Below, one piece after another: positions 42,016-51,216 of a stretch of DNA of 64,000 bases. The first letter of the stretch is position 1. Every line of letters begins with the position of its first letter. The DNA comes from UKL13-2 sp947085425 (GTDB lineage: Bacteria; Pseudomonadota; Gammaproteobacteria; Burkholderiales; Usitatibacteraceae), in assembly GCA_947085425.1 (NCBI GenBank), contig CAMTWK010000028.1, forward strand, positions 1 through 64,000. The letters run 5' to 3'. Under the pieces are notes generated by a model, which worked only from the letters and a program-made list of their open reading frames with translations, was not told where the DNA came from and made no database searches. The position numbers were made by a program, and so were the translations under genes.

Positions 42016-44169
42016 TCATCGCAAATTGTTCAGGTCAATTTGCATGGTTTCGCCGGCGTAGCCCGAGCCCTCTTTGGGGTTGGCGATCGATGTGTCCGTG
42101 GCGTTGGTGCGGATGGTTTTTTCATAACTGTTCTGTGCCTCTGCGTCCGGTCCATTCGACATTGACGCTACCCGTACCGTTTTCATGAACTCAGACTGCG
42201 GCGCGAGGGTCTGGGTGGTGGCATTCACATCCACCTGGATTGCCGGTCCGTTGCCGCCTTCACGCACTTTACGAATCAAGCCAGATATCAGCGTGATTTG
42301 TTTTTGCACATCGAGCAATTGGATGTTGAGTTTGGCCACTTCTTCATTGATGGTGGTACCGCGTTCATTAATTTTTTGCAGCGATGCCAGACGCGCTTCA
42401 AGCTGAACCTTATGATCGCGAATTTGGGTTTCCAACGGCAGCGGCACTTCCATAATCCAGCGCTCGGTATTGCGCCGCGCCTCATTAAATATTACTTTTG
42501 ACTGTTCCACCAATTGCCGCCAAAACTTGCGAACCATGTAGCGCTTTTCAGTCATCATGATGTTGACCGGATCTTTGCAAAAACTCTCGGTCTCGTGAAT
42601 CAGCTGGGCTAATTTTCTTTGCGGATCCTCAAAGTCGAGCGCGGGAAATTGCATTTCGGCAAAACCGAACCGCTGCTGAAAGGTGCTGTACACACCTTCC
42701 ATTAAGCGCAGGATATCCTCTCCGGACAGCCGCACACTTTCAAAATCATCTTTAATCAAACGGATCAATTCGCGCATGCCGCGTGTCAGACCGGGTGTGG
42801 TCCAAGAGTCATCCATGGCCTGCCGGCCTTTTGCACACAACACATCCAAGCGGGTCGGATTAAAGGAATCCAGCACCCGGTTTTTCTTCAAATTAAAGTT
42901 GGTGCGTTGCGATTTGTATTCGGACAGCGCGGCGTTGTAAGCTTCCTTTTCTTTGCTGACTTGGTGCCACAATTTGGTTATCAAGTCGCGACTTCTTCCC
43001 TGCAAAGCGGACAATTCTTTTAGTTGTGTTTGCAGATTTTCATATTTTCCGACCACACTCTTGTGGCTGGTGACCATCATGCCGCCAATCTCGCTGGTGA
43101 TCGCTTTCGCCAGCAGTTGGCGTTTGACCGGGATAATTTCCGTTGCCAAAAAGTTTTCCAGACGGGCGATACCAGAGCGTTCGATTTGTTCGGCGTCGCC
43201 TTTGATGCGGCCGACCAGCGCTTCTTTGGCGGACAGCGCAAAAATTTTCTCGCGCGGTAATCCCAACTGCAAAGAGGTGGTTTCCATCATGCGGTCCACA
43301 CCGGCCTCGATTTCCGGCTCGGACTTGAGCTCATCCCACATCAAGTCAATTTTGTTGAGAACGGCAATTTTGGCGGGCAGACTGGTGCGCACGTATCGAT
43401 CCCAAATTTCGAGATCACTTTTGGTCACACCGGTATCGATGCCCAGCAAGAACAACACCGCATGGGCGCTGGGAACGGTCGACAGGGTCAGCTCCGGCTC
43501 CAGACCAAGCGCGTTCAAGCCGGGGGTATCGAGTACCGATAAGCCATTGGTCAGAAGCGGGTGAGGATAATTAATAATGGCATAACGCCATGCGGGTATT
43601 TCGACAATATCGTCCTCGTTGGGCCCGGTGCCATCGTCAAACATGGGGATCAGACCCATCATGCGCGCATCCAGCGCATACACACGTTTGGTATCGGCCA
43701 ACGCCGACAGCGATTTTTTCATTTGCGCCGGATCGTCAATATTCAGGCGAATCTTTGACCATTCGACCGGCATGCTCTTCAATTGCGATATGGACTCATC
43801 GCGATAACGTGTTTCGACCGACAACAGTTTTAAATACGGTTCTTCATTCGGATCGTGGAACAATTCGGTCGGGCACATGGTGGTGCGACCGACGTCCGAC
43901 GGTAGCAGACGCTCCTTGAAGCTGGAAAAAAACAGTGCGTTGATCAGTTCTGATTTGCCGCGTGAAAATTCCGCCAAAAACGCCAGCAACAGGCGGCCGT
44001 TATTGAGCGTTTCCAGCAAATCGTAAAAACGGATGGACTGCTGCACATCGAGCTGGTTGGTGCGTTCGAGCCAATCGTGGTATTCGTGCACCGCACGGGC
44101 AACGTCGGTTCGCCACGCGTTGTATCGACTCGCCTCTTCCTCGAATTGATTACTGTTTGATGCAGCCAT
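42016..44169 (-). CDS. Dynamin-like GTPase family protein
   Basis: This 717-residue protein has a dynamin-type GTPase domain near the N-terminus. The P-loop reads LLAFLAEFSRGKSELINAL (AEFSRGKS, with Ala in place of the first Gly), G2 is GRTTMCPTELF, G3 is LDTPGLNALG and G4 is VLNKIDLMW. The rest is long helical stalk with coiled-coil-like stretches (YENLQTQLKELSALQG; VQLEARLASLQKINERG). Bacterial dynamin-like proteins act in membrane remodelling or repair. No membrane segment is evident. It stands alone, convergent with rng and divergent from nothing nearby. Confidence 0.82.
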   Translation of the reverse strand: MAASNSNQFEEEASRYNAWRTDVARAVHEYHDWLERTNQLDVQQSIRFYDLLETLNNGRLLLAFLAEFSRGKSELINALFFSSFKERLLPSDVGRTTMCPTELFHDPNEEPYLKLLSVETRYRDESISQLKSMPVEWSKIRLNIDDPAQMKKSLSALADTKRVYALDARMMGLIPMFDDGTGPNEDDIVEIPAWRYAIINYPHPLLTNGLSVLDTPGLNALGLEPELTLSTVPSAHAVLFLLGIDTGVTKSDLEIWDRYVRTSLPAKIAVLNKIDLMWDELKSEPEIEAGVDRMMETTSLQLGLPREKIFALSAKEALVGRIKGDAEQIERSGIARLENFLATEIIPVKRQLLAKAITSEIGGMMVTSHKSVVGKYENLQTQLKELSALQGRSRDLITKLWHQVSKEKEAYNAALSEYKSQRTNFNLKKNRVLDSFNPTRLDVLCAKGRQAMDDSWTTPGLTRGMRELIRLIKDDFESVRLSGEDILRLMEGVYSTFQQRFGFAEMQFPALDFEDPQRKLAQLIHETESFCKDPVNIMMTEKRYMVRKFWRQLVEQSKVIFNEARRNTERWIMEVPLPLETQIRDHKVQLEARLASLQKINERGTTINEEVAKLNIQLLDVQKQITLISGLIRKVREGGNGPAIQVDVNATTQTLAPQSEFMKTVRVASMSNGPDAEAQNSYEKTIRTNATDTSIANPKEGSGYAGETMQIDLNNLR

Positions 44170-44306
44170 GGATTGCGTGGGTCATTTTTTTGTTGGCTAG
44201 TATTGGTTGCGGCCTGATTTTGCCGGGCATTGCCGTTTTTAGCGCGACGTCCGTATTTAGACCGACATCTTACCTTTGTTCGTCACTCGATGCTATTCAC
44301 ACATGC

Positions 44307-44924
44307 CTATTGGCCGGGTCCATAGGCCAGGGCGGCCAGACTGATGGCGGCTTTTGCCTCGCCGCTCAAAAACGCGACCGGGCCGATGAGAATAACCTGC
44401 AGCAAGATGATGGCAATCAGGGGTGACAGATCAACCCCACCAATCAGCGGGATAAAACGTCGCAAGGGCTGTAGCAGCGGTCTGGTCAGGGCGGCAAAAA
44501 ACGGCTGTAACGGATGGTAGGGGCTCACCCAGAAAAATATTGCATGGATAATCATCAGGGCGATAAACAAGTAAATAGACAGCCGGATCAGTTCGACTGC
44601 GGCATAACTGATCAGTGCCGTCCAAAACACCGGCTGGGCGAAACTGGCCACACCGAGCAGGGCAAAAACAACCAACGCGAGCAGGGTTGATGCCACCCAG
44701 GCAACAAAAAACGTCGCCAGATCAAAATTGCGGATGCTCGGCACCAGTCGGCGTGCGGGCAATACCGCCCAGTCGGTGAGCGCCATGATGAAGTCTGCAA
44801 GCGGATTGCCGGCGCGGGCGCGAAACGGTACCCGCACAGCTTGCGCAAAAAAACGCAGCAACACCGCCAGCAGCCATAGTTGTCCGATGGCTTCAATAAT
44901 AAATCGTAGTGCATTTGTGGCCAT
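44307..44924 (-). CDS. yggT: YggT family membrane protein
   Basis: This 205-residue protein has two YggT repeats, each with a pair of membrane segments: FIIEAIGQLWLLAVLLRFFAQ ... PLADFIMALTDWAVLPARRLVP, then LSIYLFIALMIIHAIFFWVSP ... FFAALTRPLLQPLRRFIP. The PARRLVP and PLRRFIP ends are the family signature. The role is not firmly known (osmotic or division-related). It lies 24 bases after proC in a yggS-proC-yggT order. Confidence 0.92.
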   Translation of the reverse strand: MATNALRFIIEAIGQLWLLAVLLRFFAQAVRVPFRARAGNPLADFIMALTDWAVLPARRLVPSIRNFDLATFFVAWVASTLLALVVFALLGVASFAQPVFWTALISYAAVELIRLSIYLFIALMIIHAIFFWVSPYHPLQPFFAALTRPLLQPLRRFIPLIGGVDLSPLIAIILLQVILIGPVAFLSGEAKAAISLAALAYGPGQ

Positions 44925-44948
44925 GTTTTTTTCCAGAAAATTGCGGAT

Positions 44949-45803
44949 TTACGAAGCTGGCTGATCGTTGCCGGCAAATTCGTCGCCGATCTCGGTGGCC
45001 CGTTTGGCCGCCGCCTCAACGCCGGCAATGAATTTTGGCAGAATGCCGGTTTGGTCGAACGCCGCAATCGCCGCCTCGGTGGTGCCGTTTTTTGAGGTGA
45101 CATTTTTGCGTAGTTGCGTCGGCGAATCGTGGGATTGCGCCGCCAACAAGGCCGCACCCCGAAAGGTTTCAACCGCAAACAAACGGGCGTCCGCGGCGGA
45201 AAATCCCAACTTGATGGCCGCTTGTTCCAAGGCTTCAATCGCATAAAACACATATGCGGGGCCACTGCCCGAGACAGCGGTTACGGCGTCAAGCATGGCC
45301 TCGTTTTCAAACCAAACGGTTTTACCGATTGCGCCCAGCAGCATCTCTGCGGTCGCCCGTCGTCCTTCATTCACTGTGGCGGCGGCGTACAAACCGGTGA
45401 TGCCCGCCTGAATCAACGCCGGTGTATTCGGCATGGCGCGAACAATTTGTGAGCTACCAAGCCATTTGGCCAATTCTATTGTACGAATGCCGGCCGCGAT
45501 GCTGATCACCAATTGTTGGTTCAAATTGTTGTTCATCGGCATCAAAGCCTGTTGCATGATTTGTGGCTTTACGGCGAGCACAACCACGTTGATGTCGGCG
45601 AGCACGGTGACCATGTCTGCTGTGCTCGCAAGCACGTTTACACCGATTTTGGCCGACAAGTCGCGGGTGCCGACATCCGGCTCAAACACAAAAAACGTAT
45701 CAGCCGGATGGCCGCGCGCGATTAGCCCGCCGGTCATAGCCTGCATCATTTTGCCGCCACCGACAAACAGAATATTCAACGGCGCTGATTTGATTGGAGA
45801 CAT
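44949..45803 (-). CDS. proC: Pyrroline-5-carboxylate reductase
   Basis: The protein has 284 residues from ATG 45803. It catalyses the last step of proline synthesis. It has an N-terminal NAD(P)-binding motif LFVGGGKMMQAMTGGL, the VVLAVKPQIM segment and the C-terminal dimer signature ALEQAAIKLGFSAADARLFAVETFRGAALL with SGSGPAYVFYAIEAL before it. With proA at 35959 the window carries two of the three proline steps. The longer frame from 45887 enters yggS. Confidence 0.95.
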   Translation of the reverse strand: MSPIKSAPLNILFVGGGKMMQAMTGGLIARGHPADTFFVFEPDVGTRDLSAKIGVNVLASTADMVTVLADINVVVLAVKPQIMQQALMPMNNNLNQQLVISIAAGIRTIELAKWLGSSQIVRAMPNTPALIQAGITGLYAAATVNEGRRATAEMLLGAIGKTVWFENEAMLDAVTAVSGSGPAYVFYAIEALEQAAIKLGFSAADARLFAVETFRGAALLAAQSHDSPTQLRKNVTSKNGTTEAAIAAFDQTGILPKFIAGVEAAAKRATEIGDEFAGNDQPAS

Positions 45804-45849
45804 GTCGTTATGCAAAAAAGTGGTTACGGCATCGGGGAAAGAGACAATG

Positions 45850-46587
45850 TTAGCTGTGTGTGGTCGCGCGTGCGCCAAATAGCGCACTTCCCACCCTTAC
45901 CATGGTGGCACCTTCGTCGATGGCGATGGTGTAATCCTGAGACATGCCCATTGAGAGTGTATCGATTTGCGGGTGGATTTTTTTTGTTTCGTCGAATAAA
46001 CGCCGCATGCGCCTAAACTGGCGACGCAATATTGACTCTTCGCTGACATTTTCAACAATGGCCATCAACCCGCGCAACTTGAGCCTGGGCAACGTCAGGA
46101 TATGGTTGGCGAGGGCGGCTATTGCATCCGGATGGGCGCCACTTTTTGTGGGCTCATCGGAAATGTTGACCTGAATGAGCACGTTGAGGGGGGGCAATGA
46201 ATCGGGTCGATGGGTGTGCAGTAAATCGGCAATTTTCTCGCGTGCAAGAGTTTGCACCCAGTCAAAATGGGTTGCCGCCAGCCTGGCCTTGTTGCTTTGT
46301 AACGGGCCGATCAAATGCCATTGAATATTTCCGCCCTCTTGGCTGATCGGTAAATCGCTGAGTGCGGTGATTTTTTCAATCGATTCCTGCACATAATTTT
46401 CCCCAAAATGTCGCAGGCCATCCAAAAAGGCGTGTTTTATGTCGCCAATTGGTCGGGTTTTTGAGACGGCGACCAACAAAACGCCCTCGTCAAATCGACC
46501 AATACGTCCCGCAATCGCGGCAGCGATCGCTGCCCTGACGTGTTCAACGCCCCGTCCGTCTTGCAAGTTTTGGTCAATTGGGAACAT
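45850..46587 (-). CDS. yggS: YggS family PLP homeostasis protein
   Basis: The protein has 245 residues from ATG 46587. It has the alanine-racemase-like barrel of YggS/PLPBP: LVAVSKTRPIGDIKHAF (PLP Lys), GENYVQESIEKI, IQWHLIGPLQSNKAR, NVLIQVNISDEPTKSG, LRGLMAIVEN, and the C-terminal SMGMSQDYTIAIDEGATMVRVGSALFG. It balances vitamin B6 pools. The gene is divergent from pilT, as in many beta- and gammaproteobacteria. Confidence 0.95.
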   Translation of the reverse strand: MFPIDQNLQDGRGVEHVRAAIAAAIAGRIGRFDEGVLLVAVSKTRPIGDIKHAFLDGLRHFGENYVQESIEKITALSDLPISQEGGNIQWHLIGPLQSNKARLAATHFDWVQTLAREKIADLLHTHRPDSLPPLNVLIQVNISDEPTKSGAHPDAIAALANHILTLPRLKLRGLMAIVENVSEESILRRQFRRMRRLFDETKKIHPQIDTLSMGMSQDYTIAIDEGATMVRVGSALFGARATTHS

Positions 46588-46632
46588 AATCAATCACATG
46601 CTGCAGGGTAATTTTGAGAGGGAAAAGTATAA

Positions 46633-47673
46633 ATGGAAATCGCTGAACTGCTGGCCTTTGGGGTCAAAAACAAAGCCTCTGACTTGCATCTGTCGGCCGG
46701 TTTGCCGCCGATGATTCGTGTTCACGGCGACGTGCGACGCATCAATGTGCCGGCTTTATCGCATGAAGACGTGCACGGCATGGTGTACGACATCATGAAC
46801 GACGGTCAGCGCAAACAGTACGAAGAGAATTTGGAGTGTGATTTTTCGTTCGAAATTCCAAATTTGGCACGTTTCCGCGTCAACGCCTTTAATCATCAAC
46901 GAGGTTCCGGTGCGGTGATGCGAACCATCCCGTCAAAAATTCTCTCATTGGCAGACCTCAACGCGCCGAAAATCTTTGAGGAAATCGCCAATCAGCCGCG
47001 TGGCATGGTGCTGGTCACCGGCCCAACAGGCTCGGGCAAGTCAACAACACTTGCCGCGATGGTGAACCACATCAATGAAAATGAGTATGGTCATATTCTG
47101 ACGGTTGAAGACCCGATCGAATTTGTGCACGAGTCAAAAAAATGTCTGATCAATCAACGTGAAGTTGGCCCGCACACCTTGTCGTTTACCAACGCACTGA
47201 AGTCCGCTTTGCGCGAAGATCCGGACATTATTTTGGTTGGTGAGATGCGTGATCTGGAAACCATCAAACTCGCCATGACCGCAGCCGAAACAGGACATTT
47301 GGTGTTTGGCACCTTGCATACTTCCTCCGCTGCAAAAACGGTCGACCGGATCATCGACGTGTTCCCGGCTGCAGAAAAAGAAATGGTTCGCGCTATGTTG
47401 TCCGAGTCGCTGCGTGCGGTGATCTCGCAAACGTTGTGTAAAACCAAAGACGGTCAGGGGCGTGCCGCCGCACATGAAATCATGATTGGTACGCCGGCGA
47501 TTCGTAATTTGATTCGTGAAGCCAAAATCCCGCAAATGTATTCGGCCATTCAAACCGGACAGGCGATTGGCATGCAGACCATGGATCAAAACCTCGCTGA
47601 TCTGGTTCGTCGCAATATTATTTCTGTCGCCGAGGCGCGGAATAAAGCGGCCAACAAAGAAGCGTTTAACTAG
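46633..47673 (+). CDS. pilT: Twitching motility ATPase PilT
   Basis: This 346-residue retraction ATPase has Walker A VTGPTGSGKSTTLAAM, Walker B region DIILVGEMRDLETIKLAMTAAETGHLVFGTLHT (Asp box and AIRNLI-type C-terminal motif: GTPAIRNLIREAKIPQMYSAIQTG). It powers type IV pilus retraction as a cytoplasmic hexamer. GAGAGGG precedes the ATG. pilU follows 31 bases later. Confidence 0.97.
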   Translation: MEIAELLAFGVKNKASDLHLSAGLPPMIRVHGDVRRINVPALSHEDVHGMVYDIMNDGQRKQYEENLECDFSFEIPNLARFRVNAFNHQRGSGAVMRTIPSKILSLADLNAPKIFEEIANQPRGMVLVTGPTGSGKSTTLAAMVNHINENEYGHILTVEDPIEFVHESKKCLINQREVGPHTLSFTNALKSALREDPDIILVGEMRDLETIKLAMTAAETGHLVFGTLHTSSAAKTVDRIIDVFPAAEKEMVRAMLSESLRAVISQTLCKTKDGQGRAAAHEIMIGTPAIRNLIREAKIPQMYSAIQTGQAIGMQTMDQNLADLVRRNIISVAEARNKAANKEAFN

Positions 47674-47704
47674 GGACAGCCTGACGGCATCCAAAGGACA
47701 GGCA

Positions 47705-48844
47705 ATGGAACGAGAACAGGCGTTAAAGTTCGTACATGAGTTGTTGCGGGCCATGATTGCGAAAAAAGGCTCCGATTTGTTTATTACGGCCGGTTTTCCG
47801 CCGGCAATAAAAATTGACGGCAAGATGACCCCGGTGTCGCAGCAGAGTTTGTCACCCGTTCACACCGGCGAGATCGCCCGCTCGATCATGACCGACAAAC
47901 AAACCACCGAATTTGAAGCAACCAAAGAGTGCAACTTTGCAATCGCACCGTCCGGAATCGGTCGCTTTCGGGTGAATGCATTTTTGCAGCAAGGGCGTAT
48001 TGGTCTGGTCATGCGGACCATCACCACGACCATTCCAAAAATGGATGACCTGAATTTACCGGCGGTGCTCAAAGATGTGGCCATGACCAAGCGCGGACTG
48101 GTGATTCTGGTGGGCGGCACGGGTTCCGGCAAGTCGACCACACTGGCGGCGATGATTGGTTATCGCAACGAAAACAGCTTCGGCCACATTATCACCATCG
48201 AAGACCCGGTTGAATACGTTCACGACCATAAAAATTGCATCATCACCCAGCGTGAAATCGGCGTTGATACCGATAGCTGGTTCGCCGCGCTAAAAAACAC
48301 TCTGCGGCAGGCACCGGATGTGATTCTGATTGGTGAAATTCGCGACCGCGAAACCATGGATTACGCCATTGCATTCGCCGAAACCGGCCACCTGTGTATG
48401 TCAACCCTGCACGCCAACTCGACCAATCAGGCGTTGGATCGAATCATCAACTTTTTCCCGGAAGAGCGCCGCCATCAATTGTTGATGGATTTGTCGTTAA
48501 ACCTGAAGTCGTTTGTCTCGCAGCGATTGATTCCAAAAAAAGAAGGCAAGGGTCGGGTCGCCGCCATTGAAATTCTGCTCAACTCACCGTTGATTCAGGA
48601 TTTGATTTTTAAGGGCGAGGTGCATGAAATCAAGGAAATCATGAAACGCTCGCGTGAAATCGGCATGCAGACGTTTGATCAAGCCTTGTTTGATCTTTAT
48701 GAAGGTGACTTTATTTCTTATGAAGACGCGCTGCGCAATGCCGATTCATTAAATGACTTGCGCCTGAAAATCAAACTCGAGGGCAAGTCCTCTAAAGACC
48801 GCGATTTGGCTGCGGGTCTGGAGCATTTGGAAATCGTTAAATAG
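47705..48844 (+). CDS. pilU: PilT-dependent accessory ATPase PilU
   Basis: The protein has 379 residues from ATG 47705. It is a PilT paralogue with Walker A VGGTGSGKSTTLAAM, EDPVEYVHDHKNCIITQREIGVDTDSW, and the Walker B and His boxes DVILIGEIRDRETMDYAIAFAETGHLCMSTLHAN. The N-terminus KKGSDLFITAGFPPAIKIDGKM and long C-terminal tail separate it from PilT. It assists retraction under load. The upstream-extended frame from 47516 overlaps pilT and is rejected. Confidence 0.96.
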   Translation: MEREQALKFVHELLRAMIAKKGSDLFITAGFPPAIKIDGKMTPVSQQSLSPVHTGEIARSIMTDKQTTEFEATKECNFAIAPSGIGRFRVNAFLQQGRIGLVMRTITTTIPKMDDLNLPAVLKDVAMTKRGLVILVGGTGSGKSTTLAAMIGYRNENSFGHIITIEDPVEYVHDHKNCIITQREIGVDTDSWFAALKNTLRQAPDVILIGEIRDRETMDYAIAFAETGHLCMSTLHANSTNQALDRIINFFPEERRHQLLMDLSLNLKSFVSQRLIPKKEGKGRVAAIEILLNSPLIQDLIFKGEVHEIKEIMKRSREIGMQTFDQALFDLYEGDFISYEDALRNADSLNDLRLKIKLEGKSSKDRDLAAGLEHLEIVK

Positions 48845-48881
48845 GATCGGCTGCGGCCACGTGCAGGATGATTGGCTGCAA

Positions 48882-48998
48882 TCAGATCAGCGATGAAAAT
48901 GCGTGTAATAGTGAAGCGGTGACACCGACGACCAGTACCACCAACGCAATAGCCAGTGTTGGTCCGTAGTTGGAAAGACGCTGTAAATGGTTTTTCAT
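48882..48998 (-). CDS. Tiny single-helix membrane peptide (38 aa)
   Basis: The ATG at 48998 is preceded by TGGAGC at about seven bases, and the frame gives MKNHLQRLSNYGP, then one membrane helix LAIALVVLVVGVTASLL and a short FSSLI end. It is too short for most gene finders. A similar 34-residue peptide lies at 56318-56422, sharing the LxxLS start and an LVVG core. It faces the AraC gene at 49159 across an operator-like triplet and is convergent with pilU. A target of that regulator is inferred; the function is unknown. Confidence 0.6.
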   Translation of the reverse strand: MKNHLQRLSNYGPTLAIALVVLVVGVTASLLHAFSSLI

Positions 48999-49071
48999 GA
49001 TGTGCTCCATTGGTAAATTGTGCGGTTCATTCAGCACAGTTAAAGTATGGGAGCGGCCCGTTTGTTTAACT

Positions 49072-49122
49072 TGAATAAACAAGTCGAGTTGTTGAATAAA
49101 CCGGCTGACCTGTTTAATAAAT
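49072..49122. promoter_or_regulatory. Three direct repeats with exact 21-bp phasing (likely AraC operator)
   Basis: TGAATAAAC at 49072, TGAATAAAC at 49093 and TTAATAAAT at 49114 are spaced exactly 21 bp, two helical turns, so all lie on one face of DNA. They are in the 160-base gap between the tiny membrane peptide gene and the AraC gene. AraC-type dimers bind direct repeats of this spacing. Confidence 0.65.
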
Positions 49123-49158
49123 CGACCATTCTGCTTCGTTCGGTTATGCTGTGGCCCG

Positions 49159-49932
49159 ATGATCACCACTCCCCCTAAAATTCATATTTACGCCTGGCCT
49201 GACCGATTTTTGTATTTGGGGCCAAGCGCCAAAACCACTTCGCATCGTAATCATGCCGCAACCTGGCTGGTTGCCCGTCAGGGTGTATTGCGGGTGAATC
49301 TGGCGTCCGGCGAGGTTTTAGAAGATGAAATTATTTTTGTTCCGTCAGAAGTTGAATTTGCCACGGAGCCCGTCACGGCATTGATCGCGGCCCTTTATTG
49401 GGAACCAGAAAGCGCCAGCTTTAAACGTGTGGCGGAACATTTTGATGCAAGCCGCGCGCGCGCCTTTAAATGCCCACCGGGCAACCTGCAAGATCTTGAG
49501 GGACTTTATTCGACCACCATGACCCTGGCAATTGCTGACAAATTGCTGGCGTCTGTATTTGGGTTGCGAATCATAGATGACCATGCGATTAGTATTGCCG
49601 ACAAACGTATTGTTGCCGCGCTGCAATTTTTGCGTGAAGCCCCGCAGGCTTATGAAAGCATCGACGCCTTGGCCGATCGCGTCCACCTGTCGTCATCGCG
49701 TTTTGCCCATTTGTTTAAACAAATGGTCGGTGTGCCGGTGCGTCGATACGTGCTTTGGCAAAAAATGCGCCGTGCATTTGATTTGGCCATGGCCGGTGAA
49801 TCATTGACCTCGGCGGCGTTGTCGGCGGGTTTTGCAGACTCCGCCCACCTGTCGCGCACGGTTCGCTCGATCATCGGGGTTGCGCCGGAATTTTTATTCC
49901 GCCATCGAGACCGCTTGGTTGTACATCAGTAA
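49159..49932 (+). CDS. AraC family transcriptional regulator
   Basis: This 257-residue protein has an N-terminal cupin-like sensing part (HAATWLVARQGVLRVNLASGEVLEDEIIFVPSE) and a C-terminal double helix-turn-helix: SIDALADRVHLSSSRFAHLFKQMVGVPVRRYVLWQKMRRAF, then SLTSAALSAGFADSAHLSRTVRSIIGVAPEFLF. A ligand is not predictable. The three 21-bp-phased repeats upstream suggest autoregulation and control of the divergent 38-residue peptide. Confidence 0.92.
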   Translation: MITTPPKIHIYAWPDRFLYLGPSAKTTSHRNHAATWLVARQGVLRVNLASGEVLEDEIIFVPSEVEFATEPVTALIAALYWEPESASFKRVAEHFDASRARAFKCPPGNLQDLEGLYSTTMTLAIADKLLASVFGLRIIDDHAISIADKRIVAALQFLREAPQAYESIDALADRVHLSSSRFAHLFKQMVGVPVRRYVLWQKMRRAFDLAMAGESLTSAALSAGFADSAHLSRTVRSIIGVAPEFLFRHRDRLVVHQ

Positions 49933-50003
49933 CATTGCCGGTGTTGTATCGTCCCGTCGGCAAACCACGACACCCGCGCTGCGGCTCGCATTGGTACCGC
50001 AGA

Positions 50004-51197
50004 CTAACCTGCGTCTGCTGCGGGAGTGACGGTACCACCAATTTCCGGACGGCGATTGCTGCCGGCAATGATTTTATATTCGTATAGTCGGCATTCTATT
50101 TTGCCGTTGAACAGCGGAATTTTTTTGCTGGTGGAGAGCCGGATTCCCTTCGGCAAATTGGTGTCGCCGGAGAAAAAATATGCCCGCCATCCGGCAAATT
50201 TTTGTTTTAACAAATCGCCGAGCTTCGGATATAAGTCTGCCAATTCTTCGGCATCACCCAATCGATCGCCGTAAGGTGGATTGGTAATCAGAACACCGGA
50301 ATCAGTTGGCGCCGACACTTCCAAAATATTAGCCTGTTTGAGTTGTACACAATCACCCAAGCCGCCGGCGATCAGATTTTCGCGGGCGAATTTAAGTTGT
50401 TCGCCGTACATATCAGAGCCAAATATGTGCGAAATTGTGCGCTTTCTTTCATGGGTGCGGGCTTGATCAACGATTTCCCGCCATACTGCGCCGTCAAAAT
50501 TTTTCAATTTTTCGAGTGCATACGCGCGCACTTGGCCGCCGGATAAACCGGGCGCAATATTCAGGGCCATTTCGGCGGCTTCAACCAAAAAAGTCCCACT
50601 GCCACACATCGGATCAAAAAACGTTTCATCCGGCTGCCATCCGGACAGGGCAATGATGCCTGCGGCGAGATTTTTCTTGAGCGGTGCCTCGCCGGTGTGA
50701 TCGCGCCGACCACGTTTGAACAACGGCTCACCGGAAAGATCAATGTAGAGGGTGCACTCGGTCGGACTCAAAAACGCATGGATGCGCACATCCGGTTCGC
50801 GAACCGCCACCGACGGCCGTTTGTCCATGACTTCGCGAAATTTGTCGGCGATGGCGTCCTTGATGCGCAGGGTGACAAAGTCGAGGCTTTTGACCGGAGA
50901 GCGTTGTGCATTGACCTCAACTTTGATGGTGCGGAACACGTCGAACCACGAGGTCCACGCAAGCAAAAAAGCCGCATCATAAATGTCGTGTTCGTTTTGA
51001 TATGCAAAATGCGCGACCCGCCACAATACCCGTGTGGCAATACGCGAATGTAAATTGGCGCGATATGCGGCCGCCCAATCGCCTTGAAATGTGACCCCGG
51101 CATCAGCCGGAACAATTCGCACCGCGCCACAGGTATTCAGTTCGTTAACCAGCACCGGAGACAATCCGCGCGGACAAGGGCAAAAAAAAGTTTCCAA
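50004..51197 (-). CDS. THUMP-domain 23S rRNA methyltransferase, RlmL N-terminal type
   Basis: This 397-residue protein has an N-terminal ferredoxin-like and THUMP region (ETFFCPCPRGLSPVLVNELNTCG ... KFREVMDKRPSVAVREPDVRIHAFLS) and a Rossmann methyltransferase with FDPMCGSGTFLVEAAEMALN and catalytic NPPYGDRLG. This corresponds to the N-terminal RlmL half of E. coli RlmKL, which makes m2G2445 in 23S rRNA. The RlmK half is absent here. The start is TTG 51197 behind CGGAAG. Confidence 0.9.
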   Translation of the reverse strand: METFFCPCPRGLSPVLVNELNTCGAVRIVPADAGVTFQGDWAAAYRANLHSRIATRVLWRVAHFAYQNEHDIYDAAFLLAWTSWFDVFRTIKVEVNAQRSPVKSLDFVTLRIKDAIADKFREVMDKRPSVAVREPDVRIHAFLSPTECTLYIDLSGEPLFKRGRRDHTGEAPLKKNLAAGIIALSGWQPDETFFDPMCGSGTFLVEAAEMALNIAPGLSGGQVRAYALEKLKNFDGAVWREIVDQARTHERKRTISHIFGSDMYGEQLKFARENLIAGGLGDCVQLKQANILEVSAPTDSGVLITNPPYGDRLGDAEELADLYPKLGDLLKQKFAGWRAYFFSGDTNLPKGIRLSTSKKIPLFNGKIECRLYEYKIIAGSNRRPEIGGTVTPAADAG

Positions 51198-51216
51198 TTG
51201 GCTTCCGATATCCAGT

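Noticed and set aside
47516..47704. Extended N-terminus of pilU
   Set aside because: The extension overlaps pilT in another frame; the ATG at 47705 gives the normal PilU start.
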